From JANYCO01 sp964437245 (GTDB taxonomy: Bacteria > Bacteroidota > Bacteroidia > Cytophagales > Cytophagaceae): 16,759 nucleotides of DNA. Shown here in pieces: positions 1 through 7,178 of the stretch. The stretch spans positions 1-16,759 of the forward strand of contig CAYTGJ010000099.1 of the NCBI GenBank assembly GCA_964437245.1, given 5' to 3'. Position numbers and translations under genes: made by a program. Numbering within the stretch: the first letter of the stretch is position 1; each line of letters begins with the position of its first letter. The notes beneath the pieces are model-generated. The model did not search any database and was not told the origin of the DNA. It worked only from the letters and a program-made list of their open reading frames with translations.

Positions 1-97
1 CCACCCACCGGACCAGGGAAAAGATCAGGTAAATAGTAAAACAGGCAGGAATCACCAGCAACAAGCCCTGAAGAAAATACCTAAGGATGTATTTCAT
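1..97 (-). CDS. DUF502 family membrane protein, N-terminal fragment (truncated by window edge)
   Basis: The minus strand from an ATG at 97 reads MKYILRYFLQGLLLVIPA and continues CFTIYLIFSLVRWV to the window edge, so only about 32 residues are visible. A basic start, the RYFLQG motif and an immediate hydrophobic segment are characteristic of the DUF502 family of small two-helix integral membrane proteins (family recognition from memory). The function of the family is unknown. It begins 18 nt after the ispH stop on the same strand, so it is probably the last visible gene of the small peptide-cmk-ispH operon. The alternative is an unrelated inner-membrane protein with a similar first helix; the continuation outside the window would decide. 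Confidence 0.72.
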   Translation of the reverse strand, partial: MKYILRYFLQGLLLVIPACFTIYLIFSLVRWV

Positions 98-115
98 CGA
101 ATGGAGATTTATAAA

Positions 116-997
116 TTATGTTAATTGCAAGGTTCCTATTTTTTCTGCCACGTTTTCCATCAGCCACATAGGGGTGGAAGTAGCACCGCAAATCCCTACG
201 GAATCTCCTTCGTGAAACCAGGAGGCTTCTACCTCTTTTTCATTTTCCACAAAATAGCTTCTTTCATTCTGGTTTTTACATACGCCATACAAGGCTTTCC
301 CGTTGGAGCTTTTCTTACCGCTCACAAAAATGATCACGTCGTGTTCTTTGGAAAATTTTTGCAACTGGGGTTCTCTGTTGGATACCTGCCGGCAAATACT
401 ATCGTTGGCATCAAATTCGGTCAGATGGTCTTTTCCTACTTTCTTGATCCGCTCTTCGATCAGCGCCTTTATGTGATAGAATCCCTGGGTACTTTTAGTG
501 GTCTGACTAAACAGGGTAACGGGCTTGTTAAAGTCTATTTTTTCCAGATCGTTTTCTCCTGTAATGATAATTGCCTTATCTCTCGTTTGCCCGGTAAGGC
601 CCACTACTTCGGCATGCCCTACCTGACCATATATAACGATCTGGCCTTCTTTCATCTCCATATCGTCGAAAGCATGTTTTACCCGGTTCTGAAGTTTCAG
701 AACTACCGGGCAGGAAGCATCGATCAGTTCAATATTATTTTCCAGTGCTAATGCATAGGTCTCCGGAGGCTCACCATGCGCACGGATCAACACCTTACAA
801 TTGTGCAACGTCTTAAGATCTTCTTTGTCTATGATCTTAAGCCCTTTTTTAGTAAGCCGTTCTACCTCCATACTGTTATGAACGATGTCTCCCAGACAGT
901 ACAAGGTTTCCCCACTTGTCATTTCGTCTTCTGCCATCTGAATGGCAAATTCAACCCCAAAACAATAACCAGAATTCTTATCGATCGCTATGTTCAT
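116..997 (-). CDS. ispH: 4-hydroxy-3-methylbut-2-enyl diphosphate reductase (IspH/LytB)
   Basis: Last enzyme of the MEP isoprenoid pathway: a cytoplasmic iron-sulfur enzyme that reduces HMBPP to IPP and DMAPP. The 293-aa length is usual. The three conserved cysteines that hold the Fe-S cluster are visible: C12 (SGYCFGVEFA), C96 (DASCPVV) and C202 (NDSICRQV). Substrate-binding motifs are also present: HN at 40-41, AHGEP around residue 75, GHAEVVG around 128-133, QTTKST around 165-170, the SSNGK segment around 230 and GATSTP around 271-276. The start ATG (995-997) overlaps the stop of cmk in the four bases ATGA, which implies translational coupling. Nothing is missing or odd. Presence of IspH indicates the MEP rather than the mevalonate route. 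Confidence 0.97.
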   Translation of the reverse strand: MNIAIDKNSGYCFGVEFAIQMAEDEMTSGETLYCLGDIVHNSMEVERLTKKGLKIIDKEDLKTLHNCKVLIRAHGEPPETYALALENNIELIDASCPVVLKLQNRVKHAFDDMEMKEGQIVIYGQVGHAEVVGLTGQTRDKAIIITGENDLEKIDFNKPVTLFSQTTKSTQGFYHIKALIEERIKKVGKDHLTEFDANDSICRQVSNREPQLQKFSKEHDVIIFVSGKKSSNGKALYGVCKNQNERSYFVENEKEVEASWFHEGDSVGICGATSTPMWLMENVAEKIGTLQLT

Positions 998-1698
998 AAA
1001 TCGGACACTGTATGTAAATTTTCAATAATTTTTGTTGTTGCTAAATTGAGAATGTAATCTACCTGTTCTTCTACCGTAATGTAAGTGGTATCTACTTCAT
1101 ACGCATCTTCGGCCTTTCTCAGGGGGCCTTCCTGACGGGTAGTATCAATGAGGTCTCTTTTTTTCAGATTTTCCATTACTTCGCCGAGATCCACGACCTG
1201 TTTAAGGGAGAGCAACTCAAGCTGCCGGCGGGCAGCTCTTACTTCCATCTCAGCGGTCATAAATATTTTCAGTTCTGCCTCCGGAAAAACTTCGGTCCCT
1301 ATGTCCCGGCCATCCATCACCACCCCTTTCTTTTTCCCCATTTTACGCTGAAGATGCACCATGTGTCTTCTTACCTCTACCAATGCACTCACTTCGCTTA
1401 CCATATTGGAGATATACATTTTCCGGATCTCTTCTTCAACATTCAAACCATTGAGATAAGTTTCGCTTCCCATGATTTTTTCGTTAAAATTGAACGTGAT
1501 CTGTATTTCTTCCAATGCTTTCTGAATGGCAGCAGGATTGGTAAGGTTGATATAATGTTCATGAAAATACAAGGCGGTAGCTCTGTACATCGCTCCGGTG
1601 TCAATATAGCTATATCCTAGTCTTGACGCCACCTGCTTTGCAGTAGTACTTTTACCGCAAGCGGAATATCCATCTATAGCTATAATAATTTTTTTCAT
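994..1698 (-). CDS. cmk: (d)CMP kinase (cytidylate kinase)
   Basis: Phosphorylates CMP and dCMP with ATP in the cytoplasm, feeding CTP and dCTP pools. The P-loop GYSACGKST is at residues 10-18, followed by the YIDTGAMYRA segment at 31-40 that is highly conserved in bacterial Cmk, and the MDGRDIGTEVFPEAELK motif at about 128-144, which carries nucleotide-binding Asp/Arg residues. The 234-aa length fits the family. It is the middle gene of a compact minus-strand operon: a 41-aa peptide gene ends 10 nt before its ATG and ispH starts within its stop codon. No Shine-Dalgarno sequence precedes the ATG, which is normal for Bacteroidota. Confidence 0.96.
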   Translation of the reverse strand: MKKIIIAIDGYSACGKSTTAKQVASRLGYSYIDTGAMYRATALYFHEHYINLTNPAAIQKALEEIQITFNFNEKIMGSETYLNGLNVEEEIRKMYISNMVSEVSALVEVRRHMVHLQRKMGKKKGVVMDGRDIGTEVFPEAELKIFMTAEMEVRAARRQLELLSLKQVVDLGEVMENLKKRDLIDTTRQEGPLRKAEDAYEVDTTYITVEEQVDYILNLATTKIIENLHTVSDL

Positions 1699-1708
1699 AG
1701 AAAGATTC

Positions 1709-1834
1709 CTATCGGCGCTTTGATTTAGCCTTCTTAGGAGATCCAGGCTGCCATGACTGATTTTTATGTCCGTTCTGACAACCCATCTCTAAGATGAATG
1801 CCAGGAAAATGATCAATATTAAACTTTTCTTCAT
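1709..1834 (-). CDS. 41-aa exported or lipoprotein-like peptide, unknown function
   Basis: A short reading frame starts at ATG 1832-1834 and ends at TAG 1709-1711. The product begins MKKSLILIIFLAFILEMGC, continues QNGHKNQSWQPGSP and ends in the basic run KKAKSKRR. It has a classical n-region and hydrophobic core, then a Cys at residue 19 preceded by Leu-Glu-Met-Gly. This resembles a lipobox but is not canonical, because the Leu is at -4 and Glu at -3. It could be a very small lipoprotein with a positively charged tail, or a type I signal peptide with a short mature part. It lies 10 nt upstream of cmk on the same strand and so probably shares its transcript. I do not recognise a named family. 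Confidence 0.62.
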   Translation of the reverse strand: MKKSLILIIFLAFILEMGCQNGHKNQSWQPGSPKKAKSKRR

Positions 1835-1870
1835 GGTTAATTTTTATGTTAGAGTTTATTTATTGAATAT

Positions 1871-1887
1871 TTTTCAAACTTTGAAAA
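1871..1887. promoter_or_regulatory. Perfect 17-bp palindrome upstream of the small-peptide/cmk/ispH operon
   Basis: TTTTCAAA, one central C, then TTTGAAAA: two perfect 8-bp arms centred at 1879. It lies 37 bp upstream of the ATG of the 41-aa peptide (minus strand), a position suited to an operator for a dimeric regulator. The arms are AT-rich, so chance or mere promoter composition remains possible. Confidence 0.35.
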
Positions 1888-2061
1888 GTTCTATCACTGA
1901 TTGCAAATAACCGATACTATTTCTTCTCCTCAAAGAATATTTATATCCCGTTTTAAACAGTTAAAGATAAAAAAAAATGTTGAGAAGGGGGGCAATACTA
2001 GGTAAATAATTTTAAGGGAATTTTGCTGATTTTTAAGTCAAATTTGCTTGAAAACATGGCT

Positions 2062-2094
2062 TTACCGGGTAAATACTTCATAAAAACCCGGTAA
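2062..2094. repeat. 9-bp inverted repeat upstream of rocD
   Basis: TTACCGGGT at 2062-2070 and its exact reverse complement ACCCGGTAA at 2086-2094, with a 15-nt spacer. It lies just upstream of the rocD -7-like box. It could be an operator or a hairpin; no U-tract follows, so it is not a terminator. Confidence 0.4.
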
Positions 2095-2111
2095 TAGTGG
2101 CAGTATTTTAT

Positions 2112-2119
2112 TAATTTTG
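2112..2119 (+). promoter_or_regulatory. Candidate Bacteroidota -7 box for rocD
   Basis: TAATTTTG fits the Bacteroidota -7 consensus TAnnTTTG and lies 35 bp before the rocD ATG. No TTTG is present at the expected -33 position, where the right arm of the inverted repeat lies instead. A missing -33 element with an inverted repeat in its place would suit a regulated promoter, but that is inference. Confidence 0.4.
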
Positions 2120-2154
2120 TCCTTCTTTAGTACAATTATTTAAATTATTACAAG

Positions 2155-3385
2155 ATGATGCAAAATACCGTAAGTGCGACCTCGAAAGCAATAGAGTTAG
2201 AAGACCGTTTTGGTGCGCACAATTATCACCCTCTTCCGGTAGTACTTGCCAAGGGAGAAGGAGTGTATGTCTGGGACGTAGAAGGTAAAAGATACTTCGA
2301 CTTTTTGTCGGCGTACAGTGCCGTAAACCAGGGACACTGCCACCCCAGGATCATCGATGCTCTTGTAGAACAGGCGAAAACGCTTACTCTTACTTCCAGA
2401 GCCTTTTATAACAACCGACTGGGCGAAGCGGAGAAATTCATCTGCGAATACTTCGGATACGACAAAGTACTGATGATGAATTCGGGGGCGGAAGCCAATG
2501 AAACAGCGATCAAACTTGCCCGTAAGTGGGGCTATACCAAAAAAGGGATTCCTACAGATCAGGCAATCATTGTAGCGGTAGAACGGAATTTTCACGGCCG
2601 GACCACCGGTATTATTTCTGCTTCTACAGATCCTGATTCCAGAACGAATTTCGGGCCTTTCATGCCCGGCTATCAGATCATTCCTTACGATGATGTGGCA
2701 GCACTGGAAACAGCACTTCAGAATCCTAATGTATGCGGGTNNNNNNNNNNTCCAGGGCGAAGCCGGTGTATTTGTACCGGGCAGCGGATACCTGAAAAAA
2801 GCAGAAGAGCTTTGTAAAAAATATAATGTGATCCTCATGATGGATGAGATCCAGACAGGGATCGGGCGTACGGGAAAACTACTGGCTTCCGATCATGAGA
2901 ATGTAAAACCAGATATGCTGATCCTTGGGAAAGCCTTGTCCGGCGGCACTTATCCTGTATCGGCGGTACTGACCAACGATGAGATCATGCTTACCATCAA
3001 ACCGGGAGAACATGGCTCTACGTTCGGCGGAAACCCGATCGCTGCTGCCGTGGCGATTGCTTCTCTGAATGTGATCCGGGAAGAAGGTCTGATCGAAAAT
3101 GCTGAGCGCATGGGCGAAATTTTCCGCAAAAGAATGAACGAGCTGAAAGCAAAAACCGACCACGTAACCCTTGTAAGAGGAAAAGGACTGCTGAACGCCA
3201 TTGTGATCAAACCTACCAATGACGGGAGAACAGCGATGGATGTATGTATGAACCTGATGCATAACGGGCTTCTGGCAAAGCCTACGCACGGTGATATCAT
3301 TCGTTTTGCTCCTCCACTGGTGATCAACGAAGGGCAACTGCACGAGTGCTGCGATATCATTGAAAAAACGATCCTTGAGTTTTAA
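2155..3385 (+). CDS. rocD: Ornithine--oxo-acid aminotransferase (interrupted by an assembly gap)
   Basis: PLP enzyme converting ornithine and 2-oxoglutarate to glutamate-5-semialdehyde and glutamate, linking arginine breakdown to proline and glutamate. It is a class III aminotransferase very similar to eukaryotic ornithine aminotransferases. Motifs: NSGAEANETAIKLAR around 109-123, NFHGRTTG around 145-152, DEIQTGIGRTG around 232-242 (Asp contacts the PLP ring nitrogen), LGKALSGG with the Schiff-base Lys at about 261, GEHGSTFGGNP, RGKGLLNAI, and the C-terminal KPTHGDIIRFAPPL. Ten Ns at 2741-2750 separate the halves, which lie in different frames. The family sequence needs five codons there (15 nt), which restores a 411-aa protein, so this is a gap-size artefact rather than a frameshift. 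The start could be either of two adjacent ATG codons at 2155 and 2158. Confidence 0.96.
2741..2750. other. Assembly gap (10 N) inside rocD
   Basis: Ten undetermined bases. The reading frame before the gap ends ...NVCG plus one T; the frame after resumes with QGEAGVFVPG. The missing stretch must be a multiple of 3 to join them. The family consensus between these points (Phe, two hydrophobic residues, Glu, Pro, Ile) implies 15 nt, so 10 is a placeholder length. Confidence 0.9.
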
Positions 3386-3416
3386 TGGGGGCCATCCCCG
3401 ATACTACTGACGATCC

Positions 3417-3456
3417 AAAAGAATGCTGCAACCTAACTCTGCAGCATTCTTTTTTT
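3417..3456 (+). terminator. Intrinsic terminator of rocD
   Basis: GAATGCTGCA (3421-3430), a 9-nt loop, its exact complement TGCAGCATTC (3440-3449) and a run of seven T (3450-3456). Four A at 3417-3420 can extend the stem against the Ts. It lies about 35 nt after the rocD stop and would separate rocD from the next gene. Confidence 0.92.
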
Positions 3457-3485
3457 GTATATTGGGTTATCCTAAACTTCCTTGC

Positions 3486-3917
3486 ATGAAGGCTCGAGAA
3501 ACAGAAACTATCACAGTCTTTGATCAGCACTTCCGGATTGACCTTTCGGAATGGGAACGGTTTCGTCTGACAGGCGATTCTAACTACCATTATAAAAGTC
3601 GCCTGACTCATGGACTATTTATGCAATTCACGGAAGTCAGCGCTGATAAATTCGCCCTGGACTATTTGTCCTGGGCCCGTCAACAGGGTCTCCAGAATGG
3701 TTCGGATATTATAGAGCTCTCGGAAATTGCGCAGGAAGGAGTCTTCCATTATTACCTGATCTCCAATCCCAACAAACAATATCCGGTGCTCTCCCTGGTT
3801 TGTACGCTGGATGTGAAAACCAATGCGTTTCCGGTGATTACTTTTATCATCATGAATTCCAACTCGGAAGAAGCGATCGGTGAAGCGTTTATCCGTTTTG
3901 CAGAAATGCAGGAATAG
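3486..3917 (+). CDS. 143-aa protein of unknown function
   Basis: I do not recognise the family. The predicted protein starts MKARETETITVFDQHFRI and has no signal peptide or membrane segment, so it is probably cytoplasmic. It alternates predicted strands (ITVFDQHFRIDL, VFHYYLISN, YPVLSLVCTLDV, FPVITFIIMN) and ends with a helix (EEAIGEAFIRFAEMQE), suggesting a small alpha/beta fold. The frame stays open further upstream to an ATG at 3423, but that start would lie inside the rocD terminator hairpin, so the ATG at 3486 is preferred. A TAtaTTGG sequence just upstream is one base off a -7 box. Its final codons and stop lie within a long perfect inverted repeat (3904-3949). Confidence 0.7.
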   Translation: MKARETETITVFDQHFRIDLSEWERFRLTGDSNYHYKSRLTHGLFMQFTEVSADKFALDYLSWARQQGLQNGSDIIELSEIAQEGVFHYYLISNPNKQYPVLSLVCTLDVKTNAFPVITFIIMNSNSEEAIGEAFIRFAEMQE

Positions 3918-3949
3918 AGATCGGTCCGACCTTGTCTATTCCTGCATTT
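3904..3949 (+). terminator. Perfect 15-bp hairpin spanning the stop codon; likely terminator
   Basis: AAATGCAGGAATAGA (3904-3918) and its exact complement TCTATTCCTGCATTT (3935-3949) flank a 16-nt loop that itself contains the small palindrome TCGGTCCGA. The left arm holds the last four sense codons and the TAG of the preceding gene. The right arm is followed by CAATTTT, a poor U-tract, so termination may be inefficient or the hairpin may protect the mRNA 3' end. It sits between convergent genes. Confidence 0.7.
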
Positions 3950-3986
3950 CAATTTTCAGAGTGTCCCGGATTAATTTTATTACGAT

Positions 3987-4039
3987 TCCTGGATATCAGA
4001 TTCAAGATCCCAGATGCCCGATACAAGATAGAGCCAGGA
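3987..4039. repeat. Degenerate CAGAT/CAAGAT short-repeat tract with flanking inverted hexamers
   Basis: Between the convergent genes the sequence runs through imperfect repeats (CAGATTCAAGAT, CCAGATGCCCGAT, ACAAGAT), bounded by TCCTGG (3987-3992) and CCAGGA (4034-4039), each next to GGATAT. It resembles the degenerate ATTCAAGAT-type intergenic repeats I associate with Bacteroidota genomes. No function is apparent; it could form a weak hairpin at the 3' end of the minus-strand propeller gene. Confidence 0.35.
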
Positions 4040-4046
4040 TATTCAA

Positions 4047-6866
4047 TCAATTTTTAACTACTCTTACAATCCTTACCGATTCATCTCCAATCAATTTGAT
4101 CGTATAAATACCCGCAGGAAAAAGAGTCAGGTCTATTTCGGATGCCGCCTGAAAATAGTGTCCCGAAATCTGCTGAATCATCTGTTGAGCCGGATTATAG
4201 ACCTCTACCTGAGAAAAAGAATTTCCGGGAGAAGAGAGATAGACCTTACCGGAAGAAGGATTAGGATATACCCGTACCTCCTCTTTCCCATGAGCGTATA
4301 TCGCACCGGTGATGGATCCAATCCTGGCAGAATCTACAGCACTGAACAAACTTTCATGACCACTGGTGGTAGAGACCGTGATCCAATAATAGTAGGTTAC
4401 CTCCTCCTCTGCGGAAACATCCTGAAACGATGTGGACGTGGTTGTACCTATTGCGAGAGCGGAGAATGGATCATTTTCCGTGTGCCGGTAGATTGTATAA
4501 TGTAAAAAAGAAGGATCGGGAGAAACCGGTATTTCCCAGGTAAGCTCTATATCCGTTTGTGTAACGGTAGCATTGAGGTTGTACGGAGCATCCGGTATTT
4601 TTACAATGGAAGCAACAGTGATCAGTTCATCTTCTCCTGCTGTAAGGTATAAATGTGTACCATCATTACTCAAAGTAATAAAAGAGGCCGCACTAATTCC
4701 ATCTGCGGCATAGCTTTTATAAAAAGTTAGTGCCCCCGTCACCTTATCCCGCATAAATACCTCTACCGGATTACTGCCAGCGGAAGGTACGAACAGAAAT
4801 TCCCCTGACGGATGTATGACCAAAGACGTTGGCTCCAGCATGTCCTCGATTCCTTCGGTTTCGTTCAGGTAAGCCGTCACGAAAGAGAGTGTTCCTGTAG
4901 TTTCATCCCGTTCAAATAAAGACACTGCATTGTCTATATTTGAAGTTGCATAAAGAAACCGGTCTTCGCTGTCAAATGTCATATAGCCCACTCCTGTCAA
5001 TCCCACAATATTTTCTTCTCCGTTTTGATAGGCGGTGACATAGGTCAGTTTACCGGTAGACGCTTCCCGGCTAAATACATTTATGGCATTGTCCAGCAGG
5101 GAAGCCGTATACACAAATTTCCCATCGGCACTTACCAGCACATACGCGGCTGCGCGGAGAGTAAGCCCACTGATACCATTTACTCCGTTTTTCTGTGTCT
5201 CGATATAAGTGAGAAGCCCGGTTGCCGGATCTCTTTCAAACACAAGCAATGCTCCTCCTGTCTGCATCGCCGTCACGTATATATGTTTCCCATCGCCACT
5301 GCAGGCCAATGCGCTGGGGGAGAACATACCGGTAATCCCTGCCGTGTTATTTTTATAACTGGTCAGATATTCGAGTTTCCCATCGGTCTCATTGCGGGAA
5401 AATACTGCGAACGCATGCTCAGAAAGTCCTATTCCATACACAAATTTGTTGTCCGGACTAAGCACCACAGCGATACACCCTTTCAATCCATCAATGCCCC
5501 CCTGATCATCTTTATAAGTGACTTTATATTTTAAAGTGCCGTCCGGCATCGGGTGAAACAAGGTGATCGAATTGTCGCCGTAGGCTGCTACATATAAATG
5601 CTTCCCGTCTGTAGTAAGTGAAGAAAAATTGGCGCCCTCAAGTCCTTCTACTATTGCCACTGTCTGGTTGTCCTCATAGGATACAAAGGATTCAAAAAGC
5701 TCCGTATTTTCTTCTTTATGGTACAAAGAAATCGCTTTTGCACTGAAATCCGCCCGGTAGAGATGATCGCCAGTAAGGATAAGACTGATTGATGCCCCTT
5801 CAAGCCTGTCCTGAAAGAGCCCCAAAGATAACAGTGTGCCATCCGCCGGATCGCATTGAAAAGCATAAATATCCGCATTATTGTAAGTACCGACATACAG
5901 TTTCTCTCCTTCTGCGCTGATGGCTGCAAAAGACGGTTGTAAAAAACCGGATAAGCCTATCGATGAATTGTCCAGTGCTTCCACGAATGTCAACGATCCG
6001 GTACTCTCATCCCTGCTGAATACGGCAATAGAATTATCATTTTCAGCGGTGACGTATAAAAACTGTCCGTTTTCCGAAAGAGTCAGAGAGGTGACTCCGT
6101 CCAGCCCGTTGATGCCATCAGTATTATCATAGTATGCTTCCAGAAAGACGAGGCTTCCGGTAGCAGATTCCCGTTCGAATACAGCCAGTGAATTCTGACT
6201 GCTTGCCACATAAAGATGTTTCCCATCACTGCTGATGGAGAGTGCGTAAGGATTTACCATACCTTCTACCCCATTCACTCCATTTTTTACATATTCTATA
6301 AAGGTTAAACTACCCGAGGTTTGTTCTCTCCCAAAAACTGCCACAGCATTGTCTCCGGGACCAGAGACATAGACATTTTTATTATCAGGACTTACTTTTA
6401 CTGCGGAAGCCCATCGAAGTCCGTCTATCCCTGCCGTTCCATCTTTATAAGAAGCAAGGAATGTGAGTGCCCCATTGGAGGTACTTCGCTCAAAAGCAGT
6501 GATGGCATGATCGTTGAGAGAGGCTATATACACTGTTTTCCCATCAGGGGAAACAGTCGTAAAATTGGCTCCTGCAAGGCCTGTTACTCCGTTTAGATTA
6601 TTCAGATGCGTTTCTGTGAGTATCAGTTCTCCTGTCAAAACTTCTCTCTCAAAAACCAACAAAGAGTTGTCTGTAAAATTAGCCACATAAAGATGCTGAT
6701 CACCAGGACTCAGAGCCATGGAAGAAGGATCCGACATATGCTGAATTTGAAAATGAGCCTCACGCAGAGGTTCGCCAAACTCCAGGGCTTGTGCTTGTAT
6801 AGATCCAGAGACTCCCAGGAGAGCGATGGGGGTCGCAAAGATAATTTTTCTTACTAAAGGGTTCAT
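4047..6866 (-). CDS. Secreted 14-blade beta-propeller protein with FN3 and T9SS C-terminal sorting domain
   Basis: 939 aa. A signal peptide covers about residues 1-25 (cut near SIQAQA). Then come about 14 repeats of 47-54 residues, each close to SPDGKxLYVAS-xDNAxxVFxRD-xTGxLTFVxxYxN-GxxGIxGL, the pattern of lactonase/YVTN-like propellers. Fourteen blades would make two seven-bladed propellers. An FN3 domain lies at about 757-848 (LTWEIPV...YTIYRHTEN...YYYWITV). A type A T9SS sorting domain is at 864-939, starting VRVYPNPSSG and ending GIYTIKL...IVRVVKN, so the mature protein should be exported and anchored or released at the cell surface. The substrate is unknown; surface binding or adhesion is as likely as lactonase activity, because these repeats lack recognisable catalytic residues. 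Monocistronic, divergent from an outer-membrane protein gene. Confidence 0.9.
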   Translation of the reverse strand: MNPLVRKIIFATPIALLGVSGSIQAQALEFGEPLREAHFQIQHMSDPSSMALSPGDQHLYVANFTDNSLLVFEREVLTGELILTETHLNNLNGVTGLAGANFTTVSPDGKTVYIASLNDHAITAFERSTSNGALTFLASYKDGTAGIDGLRWASAVKVSPDNKNVYVSGPGDNAVAVFGREQTSGSLTFIEYVKNGVNGVEGMVNPYALSISSDGKHLYVASSQNSLAVFERESATGSLVFLEAYYDNTDGINGLDGVTSLTLSENGQFLYVTAENDNSIAVFSRDESTGSLTFVEALDNSSIGLSGFLQPSFAAISAEGEKLYVGTYNNADIYAFQCDPADGTLLSLGLFQDRLEGASISLILTGDHLYRADFSAKAISLYHKEENTELFESFVSYEDNQTVAIVEGLEGANFSSLTTDGKHLYVAAYGDNSITLFHPMPDGTLKYKVTYKDDQGGIDGLKGCIAVVLSPDNKFVYGIGLSEHAFAVFSRNETDGKLEYLTSYKNNTAGITGMFSPSALACSGDGKHIYVTAMQTGGALLVFERDPATGLLTYIETQKNGVNGISGLTLRAAAYVLVSADGKFVYTASLLDNAINVFSREASTGKLTYVTAYQNGEENIVGLTGVGYMTFDSEDRFLYATSNIDNAVSLFERDETTGTLSFVTAYLNETEGIEDMLEPTSLVIHPSGEFLFVPSAGSNPVEVFMRDKVTGALTFYKSYAADGISAASFITLSNDGTHLYLTAGEDELITVASIVKIPDAPYNLNATVTQTDIELTWEIPVSPDPSFLHYTIYRHTENDPFSALAIGTTTSTSFQDVSAEEEVTYYYWITVSTTSGHESLFSAVDSARIGSITGAIYAHGKEEVRVYPNPSSGKVYLSSPGNSFSQVEVYNPAQQMIQQISGHYFQAASEIDLTLFPAGIYTIKLIGDESVRIVRVVKN

Positions 6867-7178
6867 AAGTTTCTTTTTATGCAGGTGTCAAGATTTTAAC
6901 AACTCTACAACAGGTGGGCAATAAAAGTAACCCGGTAATAAAAAAATGGGGAAATAAGAAATGGTCTTTCTAAAGGCTAATCTGTTTTTACCTTTCCCGG
7001 ACCGGAAAATCGGATCACAAAACCTGGATATCCTCTGAAAATATGATGTTGAGATTAAAGAGGCAGGCCTTTTTCAGTGACAGCGATCCGTCCCTGATCT
7101 CCCTTCAATACCCCGTTTTGGTTTTAACGTACCTTCCCCTATCTTTGGTTTCTAAAGATTTTTGTAACAACAATCAAT
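6867..7178. other. Divergent promoter region between propeller gene and outer-membrane protein gene
   Basis: 312 bp with no credible gene. The plus-strand promoter is clear (7117-7147). For the minus-strand propeller gene only near matches to a -7 box are visible (for example TACTTTTA on the minus strand near 6921-6930), so its promoter is unresolved. Confidence 0.55.
7117..7147 (+). promoter_or_regulatory. Bacteroidota-type -33/-7 promoter for the outer-membrane protein gene
   Basis: TTTG at 7117-7120, exactly 19 nt, then TATCTTTG at 7140-7147, a full match to TTTG-N19-TAnnTTTG. Transcription would start near 7153, leaving a leader of about 25 nt before the ATG at 7179. This is the best promoter in the window and supports the phylum assignment. 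Confidence 0.8.

Larger units (their letters stand above)
1835..2154. other. Divergent intergenic region between the cmk-ispH operon and rocD
   Basis: 320 bp, AT-rich, with no convincing gene. It must hold promoters for both directions. It contains a 17-bp palindrome (1871-1887), a 9-bp inverted repeat (2062-2070 with 2086-2094) and a -7-like box for rocD (2112-2119), each listed separately. I could not find a clear -33/-7 promoter for the minus-strand operon. Confidence 0.6.

Noticed and set aside
2690..3385. A separate second gene or frameshifted pseudogene in the 3' half of rocD
   Set aside because: The frame change coincides exactly with the 10-N gap, and both halves match ornithine aminotransferase end to end; a 15-nt gap restores one frame.
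3423..3485. Longer N-terminus for the 143-aa gene, starting at the ATG at 3423
   Set aside because: That ATG lies in the stem of the rocD terminator, and the added residues would be encoded by its hairpin and U-tract.
6929..6940. Twelve-base match AACCCGGTAATA shared with 2085-2096, upstream of the propeller gene and rocD
   Set aside because: A few repeated 12-mers are expected by chance in a window this long, and the inverted arm seen before rocD is missing here.
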